Assembly (NCBI GenBank): GCA_024760905.1
Contig: CM045746.1
Location: forward strand, 12,286,966-12,350,965
Direction of reading: 5' to 3'
Origin: Plotosus lineatus
Lineage: Eukaryota; Chordata; Actinopteri; Siluriformes; Plotosidae
DNA length: 64,000 bases
Positions 20,206 to 26,005 of the stretch are shown here, in pieces. How positions within the stretch are numbered: the stretch's first letter is position 1; each line of letters opens with the position of its first letter. The notes beneath the pieces were generated by a model. That model was not told where the DNA came from. It worked only from the letters and a program-made list of their open reading frames with translations, and searched no databases. Made by a program: the position numbers and the translations under genes.

Positions 20206-22561
20206 CTTAATAAAAAGAGAATCACTGTAAACATTACCTGCATGATAAGAAAGTGTGGATTGTTGACATTCAGCCCAACAGAACAGAAGAGGTCTTGGAC
20301 ACGCATATTGTTTGCATTCACGCCATTAATAAGATATTTATTTCGCCCACCAATAACGACCTGCAGGAAAACCACAGGAAAGCAATTCATTTATTGACAC
20401 TTAGAGATGAGATGTGTTCATAGGGGTTAAGCAGAGCCACTCAGAAGCATCAAGTCAGCTGGAAAGCCTGAGCATAAACACGATCTACTCAGAAATCAGA
20501 GCCATCAGGTCACAATTTTATTTTAGAAATCATCACGGATTACTTCACTTGGTTCCGGATGTCAATCATTACATCATTAGTGCAGAGTGAAAAAATGTTG
20601 TTGTTACTGTGATGCTGCTTTAAAAGCGATAAGCTGGCCAAGACAAAGTACCTGTCTGGTGATGGTGATCTCATCGTGGGTCTCGAACCCCAGGGGACTC
20701 TGTTTCTTGTTCGAGTTGTCAAAAGTGATTGACACTGTGGCTTTAGTGATTCCTGCGAGTCCATTTTTATAAACTAGATCTTGCAGATTTGATGCTCTGA
20801 CCTGAAACAAACCATCACCAGCAAACATTCATAAGTACAAGTATGTGATCAGGAAGTGTCCACACACAGTATGTTTACAATACTGCAAGGGGGAAAACGT
20901 ATGCGGTCATATTGTAGGTGTCTGACAGAAAAAAAAAAATTTAACTAAACATTTAATGGATTACAATATTGGTAGAACTGGGAAGGTATGGAAGTCCATT
21001 TCGACCACTTGAGAAAAAGAAGCTGCAGTTTACTCAAGTCATACTTCTGAGGTAGTAAGTCACAATGACGTGCTAATTTCAAATTAGTAAGTCATAATTC
21101 TGAGTTAGCAAGACTAACTCAATTATGACTTACGTCACTGCCATACAAGAAATGGCGTGAGATGAGCGAGTCGCTCTGCCATTGATCTGTACACTAAATC
21201 ACCTATATATTTTTTTCATGGAAGCAAATAGGAAAAAGTTTTGGGAGAACAGTGGTGGTGTCATTTAACAGAACCTCTAAGCTCTGATTGACAAAAGCTG
21301 GAGGCACTGGTGTGAAACTTTGTAGCATTTGAAAACATCAGTTCATTTTCTGTTCATCGTGGGGAAGCTGGCGCCCATCCCAGCCAACTCCGGGGGCGAG
21401 GGCAGAGTACACCCTGGACAGCTCGCCAGGCCATCGCAGAGCGGAAACACACTGGCAGCTTTGCAGCCTACTGAAAGTCAGAAATGGTTCTTTTACATGC
21501 CTCACATCATAGCCAGTGAGAGACATGGTCGGCTTATGATAACCAGCTGCACTGGGGCATTTCAAAACGTTTCACCCCAAGGTCATGTCACTCATTTTGC
21601 TAGTGTTTATTGACTTTGTGTTGCTTGTGGCTTCCTGTGTGAATGTGGCTTGAGTGGCCCATATATAATTATGGCTTAATAGCCTCTGATTAATTATGAA
21701 TAACATACTTTTCTCAGTTGCCTCTCATGGGTCTTACTGACCTTGCTATCTCAATGGTGAGTCAGTTACATCACAGTTATGACTTACAAGCCGATTTCCC
21801 CCCTTCTAATGGAAGAAATGGGCTCCTTTAAACTTTTCTTATTTAAATAACTGATCTGAGTGTTCAAGCAGTTGATTGGTCAGTTTCTGTACAGAGCACA
21901 CAGGTTGACCAATCAACTGCCTGAAGACTCAAATCGCTTGTTTGAATGAGCAAAGTCAGGTTGAAACAAAAACCTGCAGCCACACGACCCTTTATGACAT
22001 GAGTTTGACACCCCTGCTTTAGAGAGTTTCCTAGTGATAATTGGAGGAATTTTCTGTTTTTAAAGTAAATAATCAGGAAGTTTTGGCTTTCTCAGGAACA
22101 GCTCTGGAGTGAAATCCTCCTCATGTTCTCTACAGATGTAAACAGATTAAAACGCTCATTGCTGGCAGTGATGTTCACATTGAGGTGCTGAAGTAAATTT
22201 TTTTTCATGTTTACATTATGTATAAACGTGGGAAAGGTAAGATTATGACATTTAAGATAATAATCTGACAAATTAAAAATCTTAAATCTTTCAAATCCTG
22301 ACTCCTGACATGCTCAGGAAGTGTTAGCTTAGTGGCTAAAAAACCCAACTGAACCCAGATTAGCATTCTAAGGCGATTCCATGCATGACTTACTTGGGAT
22401 AAATTGGAAATCCCGAGAAGGAAACAGATGGAGTCGAGGATGTTGGACTTTCCGCTGCCGTTGAGTCCGGTAATGGCGTTGAAAAGCGGGTCGAAGCCGT
22501 TGATTTCTGTTCTCTCCGCGTAGGACTTAAAGCCCTCTAAAATGATAGACTTTATATACAT
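450..22561 (-). CDS. smc2: smc2, structural maintenance of chromosomes 2 (5' 19 coding exons; C-terminus outside window)
   Basis: SMC2 is a core ATPase of condensin I and II; with SMC4 it forms the ring that compacts mitotic chromosomes. Exons (high to low): 22561-22394, 20801-20652, 20360-20238, 16929-16891, 16704-16594, 16447-16403, 16303-16070, 13164-13015, 9962-9729, 9635-9476, 9384-9267, 8994-8856, 6482-6363, 6265-6061, 5956-5821, 2833-2709, 2448-2255, 2125-1982, 644-450. They join in frame into about 930 codons with no stop. Visible: N-terminal [14 protein letters not shown], Walker A GLNGSGKS (residues 33-40), first coiled-coil arm (about 165-500), hinge (about 505-680, with [16 protein letters not shown] and [10 protein letters not shown] motifs), then the returning coil to about 930. 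Vertebrate SMC2 is about 1,200 aa, so the C-motif, Walker B and D-loop lie left of position 1. One intron uses a GC donor. Exon ends could be off by a base or two. Confidence 0.95.
820..1955 (+). pseudogene. degenerate Tc1-type transposon with SINE inserted
   Basis: In smc2 intron 18. The + strand keeps Tc1 transposase landmarks in several frames: HTH-like text around 1040-1140, a catalytic-core block around 1260-1440 (GGSI.WACF-like, then WMNEF..., then NDP.H-like), and PQSPDLNPI-like text at 1858-1945 (cctcaatccaagattttgtgg...). It is disrupted by stops, indels and a SINE at 1534-1855. Nonfunctional. Confidence 0.65.
1534..1856 (+). mobile_element. tRNA-derived SINE, family C copy 1
   Basis: tRNA-like head with A box (ggtgtagtggttaggg) and B box-like segment. 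Body contains cctgcgatggactagcgtcc and ggggataagcaccggcctg, and the tail is TTACC-rich. Three more copies lie in this window. It splits the Tc1 relic in two. Confidence 0.75.
1982..2125 (-). CDS. smc2: smc2 coding exon 18 (residues 818-865)
   Basis: Forty-eight codons, [19 protein letters not shown] through TTEAAANK. The acceptor AG directly abuts a CA repeat (GT on the coding strand), so the polypyrimidine tract is replaced by (GT)n then ag. Confidence 0.94.
2128..2165. repeat. (CA)n microsatellite abutting smc2 exon 18 acceptor
   Basis: On the coding strand (GT)n runs directly into tag, the exon acceptor. Confidence 0.95.
2255..2448 (-). CDS. smc2: smc2 coding exon 17 (residues 753-817)
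   Basis: Encodes (E)[19 protein letters not shown] through NKRLKERQQ. The [20 protein letters not shown] block is a strong SMC2 match. Donor gtactg, acceptor gctttag. Confidence 0.95.
2645..2690. repeat. (CT)n microsatellite
   Basis: Pure CT run with a CGCT end, about 20 bases from smc2 exon 16 donor. Confidence 0.95.
2709..2833 (-). CDS. smc2: smc2 coding exon 16 (residues 712-753)
   Basis: Encodes [19 protein letters not shown] through LQNLHQTI(E). Acceptor tctgttag, donor gtaagt. Confidence 0.95.
3209..4878. mobile_element. Tigger/pogo-type element inserted in SINE at duplicated TA
   Basis: Imperfect terminal repeats: cagtaggccctcgacattcg at the left and, reversed, cagtaagcccttgactattc at the right, flanked by TA on both sides. 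The interior carries an inverted-repeat block and a LINE fragment instead of transposase. Confidence 0.75.
3620..4535. repeat. about 200-bp inverted repeat around a LINE endonuclease start
   Basis: 3620-3830 and 4305-4535 are inverted copies (shared landmarks ttggagtgacgtctccaag, atggcgctgcc, gttctcag). Between them, 3975-4190 reads like the first residues of a LINE endonuclease ORF ([17 protein letters not shown], and a diverged [12 protein letters not shown] segment). This looks like a LINE 5' end joined to an inverted copy of its own 5' UTR. Confidence 0.7.
5400..5606 (-). mobile_element. truncated Tigger-like MITE, family D
   Basis: Right end ...gtgagggatccctg followed by TA. Internal landmarks (gcattatttttgaatgtttaattg, attgatattatatacac) match the other family D copies. 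The left part is missing. Confidence 0.65.
5821..5956 (-). CDS. smc2: smc2 coding exon 15 (residues 666-711)
   Basis: Encodes (G)[17 protein letters not shown] through [10 protein letters not shown](K). It starts the C-terminal coiled-coil arm after the hinge. Split codons at both ends; donor gtaagc. Confidence 0.94.
6061..6265 (-). CDS. smc2: smc2 coding exon 14 (residues 598-666, hinge), GC donor
   Basis: Encodes [19 protein letters not shown] through [14 protein letters not shown]. The reading frame requires the exon to end ...ACCGGAG followed by gcgagt, so the downstream intron is a GC-AG intron. A GT is available five bases further on but breaks the frame. Confidence 0.92.
6363..6482 (-). 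CDS. smc2: smc2 coding exon 13 (residues 558-597, hinge)
   Basis: Forty codons, [19 protein letters not shown] through VVRTAKNL. Phase 0, acceptor tttttag, donor gtaatt. Confidence 0.95.
6905..7220 (+). mobile_element. SINE family A copy
   Basis: tRNA-like head (gtggtctggtggtaa), body (ggccggccatgtctctcac) and the L2-like tail (ctaattaggattaagcggttc) ending in gaatgaatt. It has a deletion near the join of body and tail. Confidence 0.75.
7519..8065. mobile_element. hAT-type nonautonomous element
   Basis: Left end cagaggtccccaaccttttt followed by accatggaccggtc; right end ggaccggtaccaattgagcc...gggaccactg. These are familiar hAT MITE termini in fish. No transposase remains and no clear 8-bp target duplication could be read. 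Confidence 0.55.
7666..7695. repeat. (ATA)n trinucleotide repeat
   Basis: Lies inside the hAT-like element at 7519-8065. Confidence 0.9.
8445..8800 (+). mobile_element. SINE family A copy
   Basis: Head ggtggcccagtggaaaggtgg, a short CA/TA insertion at 8521-8548, body and the L2-like tail to about 8785. It sits just 5' (coding-strand sense) of smc2 exon 13, i.e. to the left of exon 12. Confidence 0.72.
8856..8994 (-). CDS. smc2: smc2 coding exon 12 (residues 511-557, hinge)
   Basis: Encodes [19 protein letters not shown] through [10 protein letters not shown], the first half of the hinge dimerisation domain. Acceptor ttttacag, donor gtacag. Confidence 0.95.
9267..9384 (-). CDS. smc2: smc2 coding exon 11 (residues 472-511)
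   Basis: Encodes (D)[17 protein letters not shown] through FPNLRFEY(T), leading into the hinge. Split codons on both sides (2 + 114 + 2 bases). Acceptor gtctcag, donor gtaaga. Confidence 0.93.
9476..9635 (-). CDS. smc2: smc2 coding exon 10 (residues 419-472)
   Basis: Encodes [19 protein letters not shown] through EKLNYE and ends with one base of a split codon. The donor gttgta is weak but keeps frame with the next exon. Confidence 0.92.
9729..9962 (-). CDS. smc2: smc2 coding exon 9 (residues 341-418)
   Basis: Encodes [19 protein letters not shown] through [10 protein letters not shown] and includes the conserved [16 protein letters not shown] block typical of SMC2. Acceptor gcacaag, donor gtgacc. 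Confidence 0.95.
10005..10155 (+). mobile_element. SINE family A, 3' fragment
   Basis: Only the end of the body and the L2-like tail remain (gctggccagggtgtactctg ... ctaattaggattaaacg), ending in a gaatgaatgaag run and poly-A. Confidence 0.65.
10230..12510 (-). pseudogene. Tc1-type transposon with degenerate transposase, interrupted by a Tigger element
   Basis: Minus-strand reading gives Tc1 transposase text: [20 protein letters not shown] and [20 protein letters not shown] (paired-like HTH), then diverged core (WSDE.K.., AT KEK-type) down to about 10300. The right end at 12455-12505 has taaaaagccaaggaggatga and atacttttgcaaggc, typical of Tc1 ends. Stops and deletions make it inactive. A separate element at 11112-11899 splits it. 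Confidence 0.7.
11112..11899 (-). mobile_element. Tigger/pogo-type short element, 788 bp, TA target duplication
   Basis: Ends cagtgatacctcagctcacg and (reversed) cagtaaaacctccgctgacg, each next to TA (11110-11111 and 11900-11901). On the minus strand 11719-11462 encodes [20 protein letters not shown] followed by [16 protein letters not shown], a CENP-B/Tigger N-terminal HTH. Only the transposase N-terminus remains. Confidence 0.78.
13015..13164 (-). CDS. smc2: smc2 coding exon 8 (residues 291-340)
   Basis: Encodes [20 protein letters not shown] through [11 protein letters not shown]. Acceptor aatatag just downstream of a CA microsatellite; donor gtaaca. Confidence 0.94.
13175..13212. repeat. 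(CA)n microsatellite next to smc2 exon 8
   Basis: Starts about 10 bases from the exon acceptor. Confidence 0.95.
13540..13840 (-). mobile_element. SINE family A with RTE-type 3' tail
   Basis: Read on the minus strand: tRNA head at about 13840-13770, the family A body, then a tail running through gtgtcaggaagagcattcg, catgcaaatcagatgattc and actgtggtgacccctgg. This tail matches the end of the RTE-like LINE at 45711, not the L2-like tail of most copies. Confidence 0.72.
14610..15950 (+). pseudogene. Tc1/mariner transposon with about 215-bp terminal inverted repeats and broken transposase
   Basis: Long inverted repeats 14610-14825 and 15735-15950 share caaaaaattagcatattgtg near both termini; flanking TA present. 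Transposase begins at 14939 ([20 protein letters not shown]), is frameshifted near 15030, and shows [17 protein letters not shown] around 15320-15380 and [15 protein letters not shown] around 15440. The C-terminal part is replaced by an unrelated 15553-15685 fragment. Confidence 0.82.
15553..15685 (-). mobile_element. RTE-type LINE 3' fragment inserted in the Tc1 element
   Basis: The + strand shows cctttcggcttttcccttc, ggggtcgctacagcgaatc and gtcctccttcaccacgtcc, the reversed 3' end of the LINE at 45711-46150. Confidence 0.7.
16070..16303 (-). CDS. smc2: smc2 coding exon 7 (residues 213-290)
   Basis: Encodes [20 protein letters not shown] through [12 protein letters not shown], a heptad-rich stretch of the N-terminal arm. 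Acceptor cccatcag, donor gtacag. Confidence 0.95.
16403..16447 (-). CDS. smc2: smc2 coding exon 6, 45-base microexon (residues 198-212)
   Basis: Fifteen codons, [15 protein letters not shown], continuing the coiled coil. Acceptor ctgtag, donor gtactt, phase 0. Confidence 0.92.
16594..16704 (-). CDS. smc2: smc2 coding exon 5 (residues 161-197)
   Basis: Encodes [20 protein letters not shown] and the start of the N-terminal coiled-coil arm ([17 protein letters not shown]). Phase 0, acceptor gtgtag, donor gtacgc. Confidence 0.95.
16891..16929 (-). CDS. smc2: smc2 coding exon 4, 39-base microexon (residues 148-160)
   Basis: Thirteen codons, [13 protein letters not shown], too short for simple ORF finding. 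It is fixed by the SMC2 reading frame, an acceptor ending aag and the donor gtgagg. It joins the Q-loop exon to the [11 protein letters not shown] exon. Confidence 0.93.
16968..17022. repeat. (TA)n microsatellite
   Basis: About 27 TA units adjoining the Tigger-like left end at 17034. Confidence 0.95.
17650..17775 (+). repeat. GA/GT-rich microsatellite
   Basis: Imperfect (GA)n and (GT)n tracts with a pure (GA)n run at about 17727-17754. Confidence 0.85.
18225..18545. mobile_element. hAT-like fragment, right end only
   Basis: 18480-18541 contains gagccacatctggctcgcta and ggttcccgacccctg, an end motif common in hAT-Charlie type MITEs. The left end was not found. Confidence 0.35.
19220..19465 (-). 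mobile_element. SINE family A, partial
   Basis: Reversed L2-like tail (ttaatcccaattaggcttgc) followed by body to gataacccagttagctgcac. The head is missing, replaced by a TA microsatellite. Confidence 0.7.
19540..20131 (-). mobile_element. Tigger-like MITE related to 51929-52696
   Basis: Left end cagtggtacctcaatttatg, right end reversed cagtggagcctcaacttac, TA on both sides. Internal gcgcattgtttgaa-like and aatgggaggccagcggggc segments match the reverse of the other copy. A triplicated about 75-bp unit (ccaatgggaggccagcgggg) lies at 19820-19985. Confidence 0.72.
20140..20203. repeat. (TA)n(CA)n microsatellite
   Basis: Simple repeat immediately right of the 19540-20131 element and 35 bases from smc2 exon 3. 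Confidence 0.95.
20238..20360 (-). CDS. smc2: smc2 coding exon 3 (residues 107-147)
   Basis: Encodes [18 protein letters not shown] through NNPHFLIMQ. The final Q is the Q-loop glutamine that contacts the nucleotide-bound metal in SMC heads. Phase 0, donor gtaatg, acceptor ttcctgcag. A TA/CA microsatellite lies about 35 bases downstream. Confidence 0.95.
20652..20801 (-). CDS. smc2: smc2 coding exon 2 (residues 57-106)
   Basis: Encodes [17 protein letters not shown] through [10 protein letters not shown], part of the N-terminal ATPase lobe. Phase 0 at both ends, acceptor ttgtttcag, donor gtactt. Confidence 0.95.
21330..21560 (-). mobile_element. SINE family A, partial
   Basis: Reversed tail start (tcattttctgttcatcgtgg, gctggcgcccatcccagcc) and body to gataaccagctgcactgggg. 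The tRNA head is lost. Confidence 0.7.
22394..22561 (-). CDS. smc2: smc2 coding exon 1 (residues 1-56)
   Basis: Contains the start ATG at 22561-22559 and the Walker A P-loop GLNGSGKSN. It ends ...GISNLSQ followed by donor gtaagt. The start is chosen because [11 protein letters not shown] is the usual SMC2 N-terminus; an in-frame upstream ATG at about 22612 lies in probable 5' UTR or intron. Confidence 0.95.
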
Positions 22562-22579
22562 TTCAAAACGAGTCCTCCC

Positions 22580-22770
22580 AGTGCTGCAATATGTTCCTAC
22601 ACAACAAACCAAGAGGAAAAAATAAAATAAAATACGTGTACAGTACTCACTTTTAAACTACCCTCCTCCTCCTCCTCCGCATTTGTGCCGAACTCACCCA
22701 AAACTCAAAAATCGGCGCCAACCAGTTCCCCGCGGTCGATTTTCTTCTTCAGTGGTGTTGTGTTGCGTGT
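22580..22770 (-). promoter_or_regulatory. smc2 promoter/5' UTR region with E2F-like site
   Basis: Just upstream of the start exon lies a short GC-rich block. On the minus strand TTGGCGCC (22714-22721) fits the E2F consensus, as expected for a gene induced in S phase. A TTTTGG|gtgag donor at about 22698 and a ttgcag acceptor at about 22590 suggest a noncoding first exon with a small 5' UTR intron. The transcription start is not identifiable by eye. Confidence 0.5.
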
Positions 22771-22862
22771 TGACTGTGTACACTGCCACCAACTGGAGGC
22801 TCCCCGAACACACCTCGCTCCTTTTAATTCTGTTTAATAGTTTTTCAAATCCAAAATACACG

Positions 22863-22863
22863 A

Positions 22864-22919
<56 letters not shown>
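22863..22919. repeat. (TATC)n tetranucleotide repeat
   Basis: About 14 units, upstream of the smc2 promoter. Confidence 0.95.
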
Positions 22920-22921
22920 CA

Positions 22922-23232
22922 TAGTGGTTAACACTATATATCGGTCGAATATAGCACATCCACCTCACAGCAAAAAGGTCCTGGGTTCAATTTGCAGCTG
23001 TGTGGAGTTTGCATGTTCTCCCAATGTTTGCAAGGGTTTCCTCCAACTGTCCAAAAACATGTACAGCAGTTCTAAATTGACCCTTGGTATGAATGGCTGC
23101 GTGAGTGTTGGCCCTGCAATGGCCTGGCGAGCTGTCCAAAGTGTACTCCACCCTCACCTAGAGTCGGCTGAGTTGGGCACCAACCTCACTGCGATCCTAA
23201 TTAGGGTTAAGCGGTTCAGAAAATGAATGAAT
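22922..23232 (+). mobile_element. V-SINE-like element
   Basis: tRNA-like head remnant (cacctcacagcaaaaaggtc, ctgggttcaa), the conserved centre (gtggagtttgcatgttctcc, gtttcctccaactgtcc) and an L2-like tail ending in gaatgaatga. The naming as V-SINE superfamily is from memory of the central motif. Confidence 0.65.
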
Positions 23233-23243
23233 GAATATATATA

Positions 23244-23718
23244 CAGGGATCCCTCACTTTCCGTGGTTAATGGAGACCAAGACCCACCCCCCACCGCCCG
23301 CGACCGCCGAATTCCGTGAAGTAGGCTTGACCCCCCCCCCCCCCGACTGATGTATATGTATATGTATATATAATATCAATAAATACATATTCAACACGAA
23401 ATGCTTACAATAACAATTAAACATTCAAAAATAATGAATAAGATGTAAATAAAATATAAATACACACACATACAGGCATGTGTGCACACACTCAGATGTG
23501 CACCTCATATAAAAATGCAAGTTTTGTTGGGGGGTTTTGGGTTGGGTTTTTTGGGGGGGGTTTTTTTTGTTTGTTTGTTTTGCATAATTGGCCTTGTTTT
23601 GTGGCATTTTCCTTAACTTTTCCCATATTTTTCCTTAATTTGCTTTTTTTTTTATTTTTCTATGAATATTTTTGAAAAACCCGTGATGCACTGAAGCACA
23701 ACATAGCGAGGATCACTG
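23244..23718 (+). mobile_element. Tigger-like MITE, family D, complete (475 bp)
   Basis: Ends cagggatccctcactttccg and ...agcgaggatcactg, TA at both sides. No coding capacity. Directly follows the V-SINE-like tail. Confidence 0.78.
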
Positions 23719-23814
23719 TATATATGCCTATCTCATCCCACGATGGGCGAAGCCCCCCCCCCATTTATACTCAAATACACAGCTATCTATAGTAGCCAAT
23801 TAGACTACAGTATT

Positions 23815-24335
23815 CATTCATCATTTTCTGAACCGCTCAAGGGAATGCGGGGAGGCTGGCTGGTAGCCATCTCAGCCGACTCTGGGCTATGGATAAAGTA
23901 CACCCTGGACAGCTCACTGGGCCATTAGACAAATCGAGCCAATTAGAATAATGTGCATATTTGTTGAACTGTGGGAAGAAACCGGAGTATTTAATGGAGA
24001 CCCACACAAGAACAGGAAAAACATGCAGACTTCACACAGAATGTTTGTATGTTCACTCTGTGCTTACATGTGTTTCCTCAGGGTTCTCCAATTTCCATCA
24101 ACAGTCCAAAGACATTCACAGTTGACTGATTGGCTTTTTCAAAAATTTCCCTGGTTATGAGTGTGGATGGTTGTGTGTATGTGTTGGTCCTGCTTGGTAT
24201 GGTGAGCTGTTCTGGGTGTACCCGCCTTTGCTAAGTGTTGGCTGCAATAGGTTCCAGCCACTCTGAACCAGTTTGGCAGATGAGTGAGGAGTGAGTATTT
24301 GCACTCAGGTTTTAGGCACCATTTGTACCATGGAA
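23815..24335. mobile_element. V-SINE-like/SINE A mixed fragments
   Basis: 23830-23930 is a reversed SINE tail (gaaccgctcaagggaatgcg); 23945-24330 alternates reversed and forward V-SINE centre text (ccacacaagaacaggaaaaac; gtttcctcagggttctcc). Boundaries are unclear. Confidence 0.45.
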
Positions 24336-24479
24336 TAGACAATGTTGCTCTTTCCAGCTGAGTTCATTTAGCATGGCAGTGCAGAGACAACCAACAAGGT
24401 ATCCATACCCAATAATTCTGTTTACACTTACACACATATTAGATACTTAGTATATCATCCCTTCATTTTATAGGATGTT

Positions 24480-24785
24480 TAATTTGAATTTGGGTTGCAG
24501 AAAGGCTGGTGCCAATCTCAACCGACTTTGTGCGGGGTTGGGGGGGGGGGGGGGGGGGGTTACACCCTGGGCAGCTCACCAGACCATTGCAAAATGAACA
24601 CACACACCTAGGGATATGGAACAGCCAGTAAGTCGACTGTGTATGTTTTTGGACTATGGAAGGAAACTCACGAAAAGTCAAGGAGAACATGTAACCACCA
24701 CTCAGAAGTATCCAAGCCCTGGAATCAAGCCCAGGCCTTCTCGCTGCGAAGTGGGAATGCTCACCACTGCACCACCGTACTGCCC
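24480..24785 (-). mobile_element. V-SINE-like element with poly-G tract
   Basis: Reversed tail (ggttgcagaaaggctggtgcc), a pure G run at 24538-24559, then centre and B-box region (caagcccaggccttctcgct, caccactgcaccaccgtactgcc). Confidence 0.55.
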
Positions 24786-24984
24786 ATATATGTGTTTAAG
24801 TTATGTAATTCTATATGTACTGTATTCTGATTCGGTGTTCTCTTTACATACTCCAACCTAAACCATGCATGCAACACAATAATGTATACATTTTTGTGGA
24901 AGATATGGGACCTCCCATTAGAGGTTTCCTGGCCATGTCCAACTGGAGATAGGCCCTGGGGTAGAACTAGAACTTGTGGGAGGG

Positions 24985-25021
<37 letters not shown>
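24985..25021. repeat. (TA)n microsatellite
   Basis: Simple repeat in the smc2/exoc1l intergenic region. Confidence 0.95.
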
Positions 25022-25023
<2 letters not shown>

Positions 25024-25741
25024 TGTCTGACCTGGGACTGCACTGGGATTCCCCAGAAGGAGCGGAACAGTGTTTGCTGAGGAGAGGGATGTCTGGGTTT
25101 CAATCCTGGATCTGTTGCCCTCCGTGATCCAACCTCATATAAAAAGATGATGGATGGAGGGATGGATGCATGGATCAGGGTGTCATGTGACTGTTCTCAT
25201 TCGGGTGCAAATAGATACTATTTATTTTTACTTTTTTATCTGAGGTTCATGGTTGGTCCATTATAAGGAGCCAGTTTAACAAAATAACTGTAGGCAGTAC
25301 TGTATATAGATGTAAATATAAAGATAGACAAAACTTTCATTGACATGTTTATTATTTTTTTCTGTTTTATTTATGACATGTTCCAGAATTTTTAAAGGAA
25401 ATATATGGTTTGTCTCAGCAGAACTGGAATTCACTTATTTAATTCAGTCGTATTTGTATCGCACTTTTTACAGCTGACATTGTTTCAAATCAGCTTTACA
25501 TATTTAGTGATGGCTGGTAACCCAGTCTTACCAATACTAGGACTTGAGATTAAGAAATGTGCAAAAGAGAACATAGTTCGGTTCAGGATCACCTGTCATT
25601 TTCAAAACTTTACACAGTACAAGTTCAAGATTTCACCATGTGAAACTTCCCCTCTAGGAGGCTTCTCATCGAGTTTGTATTCTGATGATGGACTTGTCCC
25701 GGTTCCATGTGAGGAGTCAGTGGCAGGAGTCCAACATGCCA
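25022..25741. other. smc2-exoc1l intergenic sequence, probably including exoc1l 3' UTR
   Basis: No repeat family recognised. Minus-strand AATAAA hexamers occur around 25348-25370 and could end the exoc1l transcript. Nothing else seen. Confidence 0.4.
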
Positions 25742-26005
25742 TCAGATAGGCACAGGACACAAGGAAAGACACACCAGATTGAAGGCATAGAAGCAGATCC
25801 GCATTAAGACCATGCAGTCACCTCTGTTCGAGTATATGGACGTTGGCTTGATGTATGTCCAGTCAAAATTCCGAAGATGGAGCTCAGTGTGCTGGCGTGA
25901 ATCGCTAAGCGCAACCAGACAGCGTGCCAGGCTGTACTTTGCGGCGCAGTTCACTGCTTTCATAGAACGCACCTTGTCAAAGTGCATCAGGAAACAGGGA
26001 TCATC
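25742..26005 (-). CDS. exoc1l: exoc1l-like coding exon 3 with stop
   Basis: DDPCFLMHFDKVRSMKAVN through RNFDWTYIKPTSIYS, then DCMVLMRICFYAFNLV and stop. Acceptor tccttatag, phase 0. An internal possible donor (gtgact, about 25818) leaves some doubt about the last 25 residues. Confidence 0.72.
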   Translation of the reverse strand, partial: DDPCFLMHFDKVRSMKAVNCAAKYSLARCLVALSDSRQHTELHLRNFDWTYIKPTSIYSNRGDCMVLMRICFYAFNLVCLSLCPVPI

